Assembly: GCA_934561115.1 (NCBI GenBank)
Contig: CAKTFS010000011.1
Location: 1-54,726 of the forward strand
Direction of reading: 5' to 3'
From: an uncultured Faecalibacterium sp.
GTDB lineage: Bacteria > Bacillota > Clostridia > Oscillospirales > Ruminococcaceae
DNA length: 54,726 nt
Part shown: piece by piece, positions 16,056 to 24,284 of the stretch
Layout of the letters: each line of letters begins with the position of its first letter
Position numbering within the stretch: position 1 is the stretch's first letter
Notes under the pieces: model-generated
Seen by the model: only the letters and a program-made list of their open reading frames with translations
Database searches by the model: none
Told to the model about the DNA's origin: nothing
Program-made: the position numbers and the translations under genes

Positions 16056-17798
16056 TTATTTGATCTCCGCTGTTTCCACGATAAATTTCACGTTGCCGGT
16101 CATTCCATCGGCAAGCCCGGTAAAGGTCTGGTAGGCTTTTCCGGCCTGCTGCTCGGCTTTTAAGCGGCGTACTACATTCTGCAATCCATCGCCGAAATCA
16201 TCGCCGAGTTCCTTTCCGGCTTTCTTGCTGAACTCCTGCACACCATCCCGAAGAGCCGCCGCACCATCGTGCAGCTCTGTCAAGCCGCCATAAAGTCCTG
16301 CACTTGCATCATTCAGCTGTGCGCTGCCGTCAGCCAGTGTGCTGGCTTCCTGACCGACCTGATCCACCGCTTTCATGTAGGCATCGGTGCTTTGGGCCAG
16401 CTGGTCAAGACCTGCCAACAACTGCGTAAAGCCGCCGGGCATTGACTGCATCAGCAGCTCGGAGGTGGTTGCCGCTACCGTACCGGCAAAGGCGGGGGTA
16501 TCATTTGCTACCGCTTTTCCCAGCGCATTTTGCAGTGCGGGAAGCAGGACTTTCTGCTGTTCCGGCGTAAGCGTGCCAAGCGCCGCCTGCAGCTCTGCGT
16601 CACTGCACACATCCGTCACCAGCGTGGTGCCGTAGTCTGTGATGGCAGGTGTCAGCGCTTCGCTGAGTTTCGCCTGCGTCTCCTTGTCGGCAGTGCCCGT
16701 ACTGTCGCTCACCGAGCCGCTGACGGCGCTCAGGCCGTCCCGCAGGGTATTGATCCCGGTCAATAGGGTCTGTCCATTGTCGTACAGCTGTGTCAGACTG
16801 TCCGCAAGGGTCTGTGCACCCTCGTTCAGGTTCTTCACGCCGTCCGCGTACTGCTGAAAGCCATCGTAGTAGGCTTGTATCCCGTCTGCCAAGGCGCCTG
16901 CACCATCGGCAACTTCATCGGTCGCATCGGTCAGCTTATCCAGCGCATCGCTCAGATCGGTCAGGTCCTCGATACCACTCAGGTCGAGATCATCCAGCGC
17001 AGAAGGGGTCAGGATCGTTGCTGTGAAATCCAGCGCAAAATCTGTGACATCCGCGCTGATCTCAAAGAACGCAGGAATTTCCACATCCTTCATTGGCTCG
17101 AATCCGCTCAGGCACAGGCTGTCCGCAAGACCCGGCATTGCCATCCCCAGCACTGCGGTCTGCCCGTCCAGATCCATGACCTTTCCGTTTTCTGCTTCAA
17201 TGTTCGTGAACTTCGTTCCGTCCAGGATCAGCGCTGTAACAGCGGTGAACGGCACGCAGACCGTGTAGTCCTGCCCATCGACCGTGACGGTCTCGCGGGT
17301 ATGATTCGTGTAATCGAACCGGATGCGTACCCGTCCGCTGCGGCCGGCCAGAGAGCCTGGCGCTATTTTCTGCCCATCCAGATAGTAGGTCACGCGGGTC
17401 GTGACCGGCAAGGCTGCATCGGACTTGCCCTCATAGGTGATGGACGTGCCGTGGTTTTGCCACGTCAGCGCATTGTCTGCCCCGCAGGTATAGTCCTCGT
17501 CTCCTTCTTTATTGGTGATATCCCGCAAAGCGGCAGCATCCGGGATGGTCTGCCCATCCTGCGCTTTCAGCGTCACCTCCACCGTTGTTTCGGTAACGGT
17601 ACCATCGGCATTTGCTTTTGCATAAACAGTTTCTGCTTTGTCCACGCCGTTCGGCGTTGTTTTGGGGGAAGAAGCAGTTTCTGCCGTTGTCACCGTGCTG
17701 GCGGCGACAGGCTCCTCCGCAGGTGCAGCTTCCGTCGCCTGCCCGCAGGCAGAAAGCAGCAACGCTGCTGAAAGTACGATCAGGATCAGTTTTTTCAT
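16056..17798 (-). CDS. Secreted lipoprotein with YhgE/Pip-like coiled region
   Basis: A 580-residue lipoprotein. The signal peptide MKKLILIVLSAALLLSAC ends in a lipobox with Cys18. After a Thr/Ala/Pro-rich linker there is a beta-rich part (about 60-270), then a long helical part (about 290-560) with repeated 'ADGxxxLxDGxxxLxxG' elements (ADGAGALADGIQ, LNEGAQTLADSL, LHDGAAALRDGV) like those of YhgE/Pip proteins. Its ATG lies one base past the permease stop, with GGAG in the permease end, so it is the third gene of the exporter operon. It probably acts outside the membrane as partner of the FtsX-type permease. Substrate unknown. Confidence 0.8.
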   Translation of the reverse strand: MKKLILIVLSAALLLSACGQATEAAPAEEPVAASTVTTAETASSPKTTPNGVDKAETVYAKANADGTVTETTVEVTLKAQDGQTIPDAAALRDITNKEGDEDYTCGADNALTWQNHGTSITYEGKSDAALPVTTRVTYYLDGQKIAPGSLAGRSGRVRIRFDYTNHTRETVTVDGQDYTVCVPFTAVTALILDGTKFTNIEAENGKVMDLDGQTAVLGMAMPGLADSLCLSGFEPMKDVEIPAFFEISADVTDFALDFTATILTPSALDDLDLSGIEDLTDLSDALDKLTDATDEVADGAGALADGIQAYYDGFQQYADGVKNLNEGAQTLADSLTQLYDNGQTLLTGINTLRDGLSAVSGSVSDSTGTADKETQAKLSEALTPAITDYGTTLVTDVCSDAELQAALGTLTPEQQKVLLPALQNALGKAVANDTPAFAGTVAATTSELLMQSMPGGFTQLLAGLDQLAQSTDAYMKAVDQVGQEASTLADGSAQLNDASAGLYGGLTELHDGAAALRDGVQEFSKKAGKELGDDFGDGLQNVVRRLKAEQQAGKAYQTFTGLADGMTGNVKFIVETAEIK

Positions 17799-17802
17799 AG
17801 CA

Positions 17803-20130
17803 TTACTCCACATTTTTCAGCGCCTCGTCCATCGGAACACGGCAGATCCGGCGATATTCCAGAATAGCCACCACAGCGTAGCTGATCAGTCCCGCTGCCA
17901 TCATGCGCGGATACAGTGTCGGCTCGACCCAGAGAGAGATCCAGCCTGTCATGCTTTCCAGAATAATCGCATGAAACAGCACCCGCATGATGGATACCTC
18001 AATGGGAAGGCTGACCGCCAGACACAGCACGGCCACCACCGTTGTGGACAGCAGGTACAGGCGTGCGATCTCCCTGCCGCTGTAACCCAGGATCTTCGTC
18101 ATCGAGATAGACTGGGCGTTTTTCTCAATGATCATCTTGCTCAAAAGGTAGACAATCACAACAAATATCATGATGGCAAACCCGTTGACCAATCCCATCA
18201 TAGACCCCATGGATACCGTCAGCTGACGGGAGATCTTTGTCAGCGTATCATAATCAATGACCGAACCGATGTATTTTTCGTCAATTTCCGTCAGCGGCGC
18301 ATCCGAGAAATAGCCTCCGTAGTACCCGCTGCCCAGATCAAAGGTGCGGTTCAGTGTTTCCCGCGGCATAAAGACCGCGATCGCGCCCATATAATCATAG
18401 ATGCCATCAACGGTAAAGGAATACTGCGTATCCTCATACTTTTCGCGCAGGGTCACAGTGTCTCCTGCTCCGACATTGTATTTTTCAGCATAAGCAGCGG
18501 ACACATAAACACCCTGACCGGGCAAGACCACATAGCGGCTGTCCGGTTCTACTCCATAGAGCATCACACTTTCGGGATTGGCGATACCGCCCTCCTCCAC
18601 GCTGAGGGTCTGCAAGGTATAGGCGCTGAACGGTTCTGCGTTGTTTTCCTCCGTCTCTGTCTCCATACGGAAAAGCATCATGGAAACAAGCGTGTTCAGC
18701 TTCCGGTCCTCGTTCATTGCGCTGTAAGGGATCTGCAGGATCGTTTGTGTGTTGCAAAGCATATGATCGCCGATGGTCTCGCTGTAATGGTTCAGTGCAT
18801 CCGGCAGCATCAGACCAAAGCTCAGCAGCAGATTCGCAAACAGGATCCCAATAAACAGTACGGCATAACCGCCAAGATTCTGCAGGATCACCCGTGCACG
18901 GAACCTTGTAAAAAACGGCAGCAGCTTCGGCAGCGGCAATGCATATCTGCGCCCGCTGCGGCGGCTCAGATCATGACGCAGGAATTGCAGGGGAGACAGC
19001 TGCAGGGTGCGGGCCAGTACAAACCAGTTGATAAAGATCATCAGCACCACCGGCACAGCCGTAGTCATCCAGAAGGCGTCCGCATTCCACCGGGTCACAT
19101 AGGTGGGTAAGCTGTAGCTGCCGTAATACATCTCTGCACAGACGTCCTTCAAAAAAGTATACCCCAGCAGATTTCCCACCGCAGCGCTGATAAGGGTGAC
19201 AAGCACCGGCATTGCCATGTAGTGGCGCACAAGCTCTCCCCGTGTAAAACCAGAGGCACGCAGCGTTCCGATCACGGAAGCCTCCTTGGCGATCGTGTTC
19301 GCAGTTGTAACGGCAAAGACAAACGCCATAATTGCGATGATGATATAAAGAAGAACGACCATCATGGCGCGGTCGCTGCCCATGTCCTCTCCTGTAAAGG
19401 TGATGGCCTGATTCGCATAAGCCGGTACAAAATCCTGCAGGGATACGGTCTTGTTGACCACCTTCATGAACGCCTCGGCAGCGTCCTTCTCCGCAGTTTC
19501 ACCCTCGGGCGGTGTATCGTAGGTCCATGCATAGTTCCAGCTCTGGGCTTCCTGCAGTGCGTCATAGCCTTCCGGGGTCATCACCGCAACGCCGAACTTG
19601 ACGGCGTCGAACATCGCATCGCTGTTATCGCTGAACAGACAGCTGTAATCCGGCAAAGCCACCAGACCGGTCACCGTCCAGCGCTCTCCGCTTGCGGCGG
19701 TCAGGGTATCACCGATGGTCAGATCATTGTTGTCGGCATACATCCGGTCGATCGCGATCTCTCCGGCTGCGGCAGGCAGCGCTCCCTGCATCAGGCAAAC
19801 AGTGTTGACCTGCGTGCGCTTCGGGTAGATACGCAGGGTGCTGCCGTTTTCAAGCGCGGCTTCCCGGTAATGCAGGTCATACAAGGTCACCCCCGCGTCC
19901 GTCAGAGTCCTGACCTGCGCGCGGTTCAGTGCGTTTTCAACACGGAAATGCCCGTCCTCGATGTGGTATTTCTCAAAGCCCTCCTTGTAGGCGGCGATCA
20001 TGCTGGAGTCTGCTACCAGAAACCCGGAGACAAACCCGATGGTTGCAACCAGCAGGATGGCAATGACGGCGTATTTGCCCGCCTCGCTGCGCAATTCCCG
20101 CAGCAGGCGCTTGTTCAATGGGTTTTTCAC
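17803..20130 (-). CDS. ABC transporter permease, FtsX/MacB superfamily
   Basis: A 775-residue permease with an N-terminal helix (YAVIAILLVATIGFVSGFL), a large extracellular domain, a first FtsX block of three to four helices (from MMVVLLYIIIAIMAF), a second extracellular domain and a final FtsX block (from GLVNGFAIMIFVVIVYLL). This is the two-domain layout of Gram-positive peptide or lipid exporters. The start is taken as the GTG at 20130 because AAGGAGG lies 6 bases upstream; the in-frame ATG at 20148 overlaps that site and the ATPase stop. It lies between the ATPase and lipoprotein genes. Confidence 0.88.
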   Translation of the reverse strand: MKNPLNKRLLRELRSEAGKYAVIAILLVATIGFVSGFLVADSSMIAAYKEGFEKYHIEDGHFRVENALNRAQVRTLTDAGVTLYDLHYREAALENGSTLRIYPKRTQVNTVCLMQGALPAAAGEIAIDRMYADNNDLTIGDTLTAASGERWTVTGLVALPDYSCLFSDNSDAMFDAVKFGVAVMTPEGYDALQEAQSWNYAWTYDTPPEGETAEKDAAEAFMKVVNKTVSLQDFVPAYANQAITFTGEDMGSDRAMMVVLLYIIIAIMAFVFAVTTANTIAKEASVIGTLRASGFTRGELVRHYMAMPVLVTLISAAVGNLLGYTFLKDVCAEMYYGSYSLPTYVTRWNADAFWMTTAVPVVLMIFINWFVLARTLQLSPLQFLRHDLSRRSGRRYALPLPKLLPFFTRFRARVILQNLGGYAVLFIGILFANLLLSFGLMLPDALNHYSETIGDHMLCNTQTILQIPYSAMNEDRKLNTLVSMMLFRMETETEENNAEPFSAYTLQTLSVEEGGIANPESVMLYGVEPDSRYVVLPGQGVYVSAAYAEKYNVGAGDTVTLREKYEDTQYSFTVDGIYDYMGAIAVFMPRETLNRTFDLGSGYYGGYFSDAPLTEIDEKYIGSVIDYDTLTKISRQLTVSMGSMMGLVNGFAIMIFVVIVYLLSKMIIEKNAQSISMTKILGYSGREIARLYLLSTTVVAVLCLAVSLPIEVSIMRVLFHAIILESMTGWISLWVEPTLYPRMMAAGLISYAVVAILEYRRICRVPMDEALKNVE

Positions 20131-20141
20131 GGTCCGCCTCC

Positions 20142-20840
20142 TTACCATTCAAGGTCCTGTGCCGGGACCTTCGCTGCGTTCACCGTGTTGCTGCGGATCT
20201 GCCCATCCCGAAGCTTGACCACGCGGTCTGCCATCAGGCGGATGGCATCGTTGTGCGTGACCATGATGACCGTATTGCCGTACTTCTGATTAACGGTCTC
20301 AATGAGTTTCAGGATCTCCTTGCTGGTGTTATAATCCAAGGCTCCGGTCGGCTCATCGCAAAGCAGGATATCGGGGTTCTTGACGATCGCACGGCCGATC
20401 GAGGTGCGCTGCTGCTGTCCGCCGGAAAGCTGGTTTGGCAGCTTGCTTCGGTACTCCCACAGCCCCAATACATGCAGCAGTTCGTCCACGTCCAGCGCAC
20501 GGCGGGACAGATACGCACCGACCTCAACATTCTCCCGCACCGTCAGGTTCGGAATAAGGTTGTACATCTGAAAGATATAGCCGAGATGCCGGCGGCGATA
20601 CAGGGTCAATGCTTTCTCATTCATATCGGCCATACGCTCCCCGCCGATCAGAATATCTCCCGAATCGGCGCGGTCGATACCGCCTAAAATATTGAGCAGG
20701 GTCGATTTGCCTGATCCTGAAGGGCCGAGCAGCACGCAGAACTCGCCTTTCTCCACAGACAGATCAATGCCTTTCAGTACTTCGATGCGGTTATCTCCTT
20801 TTCCAAAGGACTTTTTTATTTGGTTGAGCTGCAGGAACAT
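20142..20840 (-). CDS. ABC transporter ATP-binding protein (MacB/LolD type)
   Basis: A 232-residue ATPase with Walker [11 protein letters not shown]-loop [12 protein letters not shown], signature LSGGQQQR, Walker [13 protein letters not shown] and the H-loop VTHND. The order and the LIPNLTV segment are typical of the MacB/LolD group that drives FtsX-type permeases. First gene of the operon ATPase-permease-lipoprotein. GAGGAG precedes the ATG. The promoter upstream is near consensus and flanked by an inverted repeat, so the operon is probably regulated by a DNA-binding repressor or activator not encoded immediately beside it. Confidence 0.93.
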   Translation of the reverse strand: MFLQLNQIKKSFGKGDNRIEVLKGIDLSVEKGEFCVLLGPSGSGKSTLLNILGGIDRADSGDILIGGERMADMNEKALTLYRRRHLGYIFQMYNLIPNLTVRENVEVGAYLSRRALDVDELLHVLGLWEYRSKLPNQLSGGQQQRTSIGRAIVKNPDILLCDEPTGALDYNTSKEILKLIETVNQKYGNTVIMVTHNDAIRLMADRVVKLRDGQIRSNTVNAAKVPAQDLEW

Positions 20841-20857
20841 GGGTCACTCCTCTTTCA

Positions 20858-20925
20858 TTGACACAGGTTAGTTTGCCATAACTAGCTTACGCCAACACTA
20901 TACAACGATAACCTGTTTCTGTCAA
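20858..20925 (-). promoter_or_regulatory. Promoter with flanking inverted repeat for the ABC exporter operon
   Basis: On the minus strand, TTGACA (20925-20920), a 17-base spacer and TATAGT (20902-20897). One repeat arm spans the -35 (TTGACA-gaa-ACAGGTTA, 20925-20909). Its inverted partner TAACCTGTGTCAA lies in the leader (20870-20858). The arms match except for a 4-base insertion in one of them. This looks like an operator pair. Confidence 0.7.
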
Positions 20926-21080
20926 TATGTAAACGCATAGCACTTGACGTCCTGTGAAAGCAACCGTTCTTGCAGGAGTATGGAGCCATCCGGAATTGCC
21001 GAAAATCCTTGGTATTTTTCGATGCTTCTCGAAAATTTTCGAAAAAAGAAGCCAGGAACTGCCGGATATTTGCAAAAAAA

Positions 21081-21118
21081 AAATCAGCCAGCGCCGGACA
21101 AGCCGCGAGAGCTGATTT
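21081..21118 (-). terminator. Terminator ending the small-gene cluster at 21.3-22.2 kb
   Basis: On the minus strand AAATCAGC (21118-21111) pairs with GCTGATTT (21088-21081) and is followed by a run of T residues (A-run 21074-21080). Confidence 0.75.
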
Positions 21119-21127
21119 ACTCTTGTA

Positions 21128-21258
21128 TTATCGCAGGTCAAGAAATCAGTGCAATATTCGAACAGCATCTTTGCGATATGCAATTCAACACTGTTGCTGT
21201 TGCATTATCGCAATTTTCAGAAATAGTGCCTATCAAAACAGCATATTTGCGATATGCA
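21128..21258. repeat. Cluster of TTGCGATA motifs within a diverged direct repeat
   Basis: TTGCGATA or a one-base variant occurs four times with alternating strand: 21128-21135 and 21205-21213 (as TTATCGCA), 21171-21181 and 21247-21257 (as TTGCGATATGC). ACAGCAT followed by TTTGCGATATGCA is repeated 76 bases apart with one mismatch. The stretch 20926-21332 contains no gene besides this. Confidence 0.6.
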
Positions 21259-21294
21259 GTTTGCGGATGTTGCTTAGGCATTAAAAACGCAAAC

Positions 21295-21338
21295 TGCTAT
21301 AAAAAGTTGAATTGCTATAATTCGTGGGGTTGCTATAA
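21295..21338. repeat. Three 18-bp spaced TGCTATAA repeats
   Basis: TGCTATAA begins at 21295, 21313 and 21331, exactly 18 bases apart; the last overlaps the stop of the MerR fragment. Two of them extend to TGCTATAATT. They could be iteron-like binding sites or remnants of a mobile element end. Confidence 0.55.
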
Positions 21339-21473
21339 TTGGATGACGTCATCTTCCGAAAACACCCTGTAATCATTTTCCATGATTTGAGGGTGAGTCA
21401 AGCCTTGTTCCTCATAATACTCGATCGCCTTTTTCGTAAGGCTGCATTTCTTGCAGACTTCATTGATAAGCAT
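21333..21473 (-). pseudogene. Truncated MerR-family regulator (HTH only)
   Basis: A 46-codon reading frame, MLINEVCKKCSLTKKAIEYY and on to FSEDDVIQL, matching the first two thirds of a MerR helix-turn-helix. A full MerR domain needs about 70 residues and complete proteins have 110 or more. The frame ends where the TGCTATAA repeats begin, so the rest was probably replaced. GGAGG lies 9 bases before the chosen ATG, so it may still be translated. It follows the DUF2007-like gene by 55 bases on the same strand. Confidence 0.65.
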
Positions 21474-21528
21474 TATCATCGCCTCCACTGGTATGATAAG
21501 CCCCCCAAGGGGACAGTCAATCGCTTTT

Positions 21529-21792
21529 TCAAAGATCCTCTTGATTGGGCAAGGTGTGTACGATATGGAATGCCATGTCCGCATTTTCTTTGTCCACAAA
21601 TACCTCCGTGATATACTTCGGTTTTATACCCAGCGTTCCGATTCTCGCCTGGTCGAATGCATTCCGCCGATTGACATCTTTCGTTTTACAATAAAACTTG
21701 ATTCCCGCAGCCGTCAACGCATCCGTAATGCGGTTGCATTGGTAAGGATCAGAAACTGTTGCGACTAACGACTTAAAAAATTGCTCTAACAT
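21529..21792 (-). CDS. Small DUF2007-like protein
   Basis: An 87-residue protein starting MLEQFFKSLVATVSDPYQ. The pattern of an initial 'had-a-value-of-two-sites' beta strand, a helix (CNRITDALTAAGIKF), and a final strand-helix (TEVFVDKENADMAFHIVH) is like DUF2007 'putative signal-transducing' proteins, though similarity is only by eye. A good ribosome-binding site (GGGAGAGC) precedes the ATG. It lies upstream of the MerR fragment on the same strand. Function unknown. Confidence 0.6.
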   Translation of the reverse strand: MLEQFFKSLVATVSDPYQCNRITDALTAAGIKFYCKTKDVNRRNAFDQARIGTLGIKPKYITEVFVDKENADMAFHIVHTLPNQEDL

Positions 21793-21926
21793 AAAAAGCT
21801 CTCCCTATATATGCTCTAAAAGGAAATTCTTTCCAAGTGAACAAGAATCCCCCAATCATTCCCCACTTCCAGTATGCAATCCAAAAATTATCTCTTTTTT
21901 ATTATTTCTTTCTTATACCTACGTAC

Positions 21927-22244
21927 CTATCGAACCTTCCCGCAGCTTTTGCAAAAACGTTCAGATGAAGCATTTAATGTTCCACAGTCCGGGCAATACC
22001 ATCTTCCGTCCGGCATCGGCTCAACAGGCGATGCCGTTTGGCGTGCATTTGCCGGAGTTTGAACGGGTGATGCAGTAAACAACGGCGCAATATTCACATC
22101 TCTACGGCCAACACCAGCAAGGCTTCTAAAATCCCACGATTTAACTTCTTGTGTCAATGTACGTTTTGGTTCAATATACTGGCCACATCGCTGGCAATAT
22201 CGAACACCTGCTTTATTTTCGTACCCACAATTTTTACAAGTCAT
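21927..22244 (-). CDS. Double zinc-ribbon protein
   Basis: A 105-residue protein with two zinc ribbons: CKNCGYENKAGVRYCQRCG at the N-terminus and CPDCGTLNASSERFCKSCG at the C-terminus, joined by a 50-residue linker without clear structure. All eight cysteines are present. The start is the ATG at 22244, with AAGGAGG upstream. No membrane segment is visible. It is probably a nucleic-acid- or protein-binding adaptor; nothing in the neighbourhood defines a target. Confidence 0.75.
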   Translation of the reverse strand: MTCKNCGYENKAGVRYCQRCGQYIEPKRTLTQEVKSWDFRSLAGVGRRDVNIAPLFTASPVQTPANARQTASPVEPMPDGRWYCPDCGTLNASSERFCKSCGKVR

Positions 22245-22436
22245 CAAAACTTTCCTCCTTGCTTTTTATTTAGATAACGTAATTTAATCTCAATTTATTT
22301 CGTTCGTCCATAAATTTCCAAAAGTTTGTGTGTCTATACATAAATCTTCTGAAAATTTGCAGCACAATCACGATATTTTCCATTTGGACAAATCGTTGCA
22401 ACTGCTTCGTCCGTGAAAGACCGTGAACCTGCCGGT

Positions 22437-22463
22437 GTGCAAAAAGTGTGCAGAAACCGTGCA
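22437..22463 (+). repeat. Left copy of 27-bp GTGCA-rich repeat flanking the hsd island
   Basis: GTGCAAAAAGTGTGCAGAA followed by ACCGTGCA. It matches 24 of 27 bases with 32972-32998, in the same orientation 10.5 kb away. Each copy has three GTGCA units spaced 9-10 bases apart, as expected for integrase arm-binding sites. The rest of 22245-22560 shows no gene. Confidence 0.6.
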
Positions 22464-22560
22464 CTTACTCTGGGACAAATGAAAAATGATGATTTTTGAT
22501 CCATGACTTGATGGCGATTTGAGTGACCACAAAGGTGAATCTGATATACAGAAAGAAGAA

Positions 22561-22597
22561 TGCCCACTCGTCTGAGGAGTTCTCAGGGGAGTGGGCA
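22561..22597 (-). terminator. Palindrome 1 of 3; terminator-like hairpin below the hsd/AlbA_2 operon
   Basis: The outer stem TGCCCACTC/GAGTGGGCA encloses CTGAG/CTCAG. On the minus strand it is followed by TTCTTCTTTC, a weak T-run. Confidence 0.6.
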
Positions 22598-22613
22598 GTT
22601 CTGCGTAGGCGGT

Positions 22614-22650
22614 TAATATAATTTCAATTATGATAATTCAAATTATATTA
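22614..22650. repeat. Palindrome 2 of 3, AT-rich
   Basis: TAATATAATTT and AAATTATATTA form perfect 11-bp arms around an ATTAT/ATAAT centre, 37 bases in all with only two unpaired positions per side. Confidence 0.7.
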
Positions 22651-22666
22651 AGACGTTCCATGGGCT

Positions 22667-22719
22667 GTAACAGCTTCACCGCTTGGTTTTCAAAAACCAC
22701 CTGTTGATAGCGGTGTTAC
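22667..22719. repeat. Palindrome 3 of 3, overlapping the stop of the AlbA_2 gene
   Basis: Three nested arm pairs: GTAAC/GTTAC, ACCGCT/AGCGGT and GGTTTT/AAAACC. The TAA stop of the adjacent gene (22718-22716) lies in the outer arm. Confidence 0.65.
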
Positions 22720-24212
22720 TTCTTCACAAATTGGTATACGCTATATTCTGGTGACGTCACCAATCCATGCTTGATAAGATTCTTGATAATAGAGGATGCA
22801 CGAGATTTCTGAACGCCATATAGCTGTGCAACGTTTATGCTGCGGAACTGATATTGATACCGATATCTCTTGAAAAGTTCAAGCGTCCGCTCTTTTGTAC
22901 TTGCAGTTAGTCTAGTATTATCCAGCCTTTTGCAAAGTTCACTCACTTCGGCATCCGTACTCATTCCGTGGAGCACTGTAGAAGTTTCCGCACTTTCCGC
23001 AGCGGTTTCCACACTTTCCGCACCACTTGCCACACTTTCCATACTGATCTGTGCCGGAGTCGCTACACTTCTATTCGGCAGTGTGACGATAAAGAAATCC
23101 GAATCTGAATAGAAAGTCGGCTTCTGGGCTACTTCCACATAAGAGTTCAGGATGCGGTCAATGCCGCTGCCACGGCGCTCCATAAAGCCAAGCCGTGAGA
23201 ACACGTCTGAAATAACCTGATTGCGCCGCATAGACGGAATGTGCCGGATATCCATATCCTGCACCCTGCGGCCATTCATCATGCCGCCCGGCGAAGTGAT
23301 CTCCAGTCGATCATCGAACACTTCCACATGAATCTCCGAACCAAGAATCTGATAATTCCGATGGATCAGCGCATTGACCAGCACCTCACGAACGGCCTTA
23401 TACGGGTAGTCACTGCGTTCTTCACGGGTCATACCACGGATACTCCACGGGTTTTTGCTGTTGTTGCGAACAAAATCTTCCGCATTTTGCAGCAGCGTGA
23501 TCAGACTTGCACCTTGAAATTCCTTGTCATCCAGAGCATCTTCTTCAATGCTGCCCTTGTAGTTGCCTTTCCAGCGGGTGCAGAAAATACGGGATTGTTT
23601 CAGAACACCCTGATCGCAGAGTAACAGACCGCCATTTGTGATTTGTCCATCATCGGTTACCAATCCTGCGGAGGGCAAGTCTTTTTCGAGGTCGAAATCC
23701 TCTTTTTTCAGATTCTTAAACGTCGCGGCCAGCAGTGTAAAACTGACATCACCCACTCGATAAGAACTGGGCAGGGCATCAAAGGTCTGGTTCATGCCCT
23801 GCAAAATCAATTCGTTCAGTTCCCGTGAAGTGGCTTCTTCGGACTGGTCGCCATGCCGCACATAGGCCGTATGGGAACCGTCAAAGGCATAATAATATGG
23901 ATACGCCGGGCCGTCCTGTACTTCCAAATCAACGCAGGACTTGCCCTCTATTTCGACCTCCCGCACCCGATAGCGTGGTGTAGGGTCAATGCGGACTTTG
24001 ATAAGTTCCGTCAATCTGCTCACCACAGCCTGCGGATTTTCTAATCCTACGACCTCACGCGGCTCATTCTTTACACCAAAAATCAGGTGTCCGCCCTCGG
24101 TATTGGCAAATGCCGACACGGATTTCAGCCAGCTGCGCGGCTTTTTCTCTTCAAGGCGCTCCTTGTAATCCACATGGGAGGCTTCAATGTAATGGTCGAG
24201 GGGGAAAGGCAT
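22716..24212 (-). CDS. AlbA_2 (Schlafen-like) and GHKL-ATPase domain protein
   Basis: A 498-residue protein. Residues about 10-125 are an AlbA_2 domain (VDYKERLEE; SVSAFANTEGGHLIFGVKNE), which binds nucleic acid in relatives. Residues about 270-400 form a HATPase-like domain (EVLVNALIHRNYQ, FDDRLEITSPGG, RRGSGIDRIL). A low-complexity Ala-Glu-Ser-Val segment (about 395-420) is made of short repeats, and the C-terminal 60 residues form a winged helix (INVAQLYGVQKSRASSIIKNL). Such proteins are often annotated as putative transcriptional regulators and commonly accompany mobile or defence loci. It follows hsdR by 72 bases on the same strand and is the last gene of the operon. Role in defence is inferred from position. 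Confidence 0.82.
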   Translation of the reverse strand: MPFPLDHYIEASHVDYKERLEEKKPRSWLKSVSAFANTEGGHLIFGVKNEPREVVGLENPQAVVSRLTELIKVRIDPTPRYRVREVEIEGKSCVDLEVQDGPAYPYYYAFDGSHTAYVRHGDQSEEATSRELNELILQGMNQTFDALPSSYRVGDVSFTLLAATFKNLKKEDFDLEKDLPSAGLVTDDGQITNGGLLLCDQGVLKQSRIFCTRWKGNYKGSIEEDALDDKEFQGASLITLLQNAEDFVRNNSKNPWSIRGMTREERSDYPYKAVREVLVNALIHRNYQILGSEIHVEVFDDRLEITSPGGMMNGRRVQDMDIRHIPSMRRNQVISDVFSRLGFMERRGSGIDRILNSYVEVAQKPTFYSDSDFFIVTLPNRSVATPAQISMESVASGAESVETAAESAETSTVLHGMSTDAEVSELCKRLDNTRLTASTKERTLELFKRYRYQYQFRSINVAQLYGVQKSRASSIIKNLIKHGLVTSPEYSVYQFVKK

Positions 24213-24284
24213 GGTATCACCTGCAATTCAGTTCAATATCGTTCAAGCGTATTATACCGTATTTTATCAGTGTATTCCACCACT

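Noticed and set aside
21128..21258. Possible CRISPR array
   Set aside because: Repeats are short, in alternating orientation and only two long units are similar; spacing is not array-like and no cas gene is present.
22334..22567. 77-codon minus-strand frame between the zinc-ribbon and AlbA_2 genes
   Set aside because: No ribosome-binding site, no recognisable motif, and it overlaps the GTGCA repeat and a hairpin.
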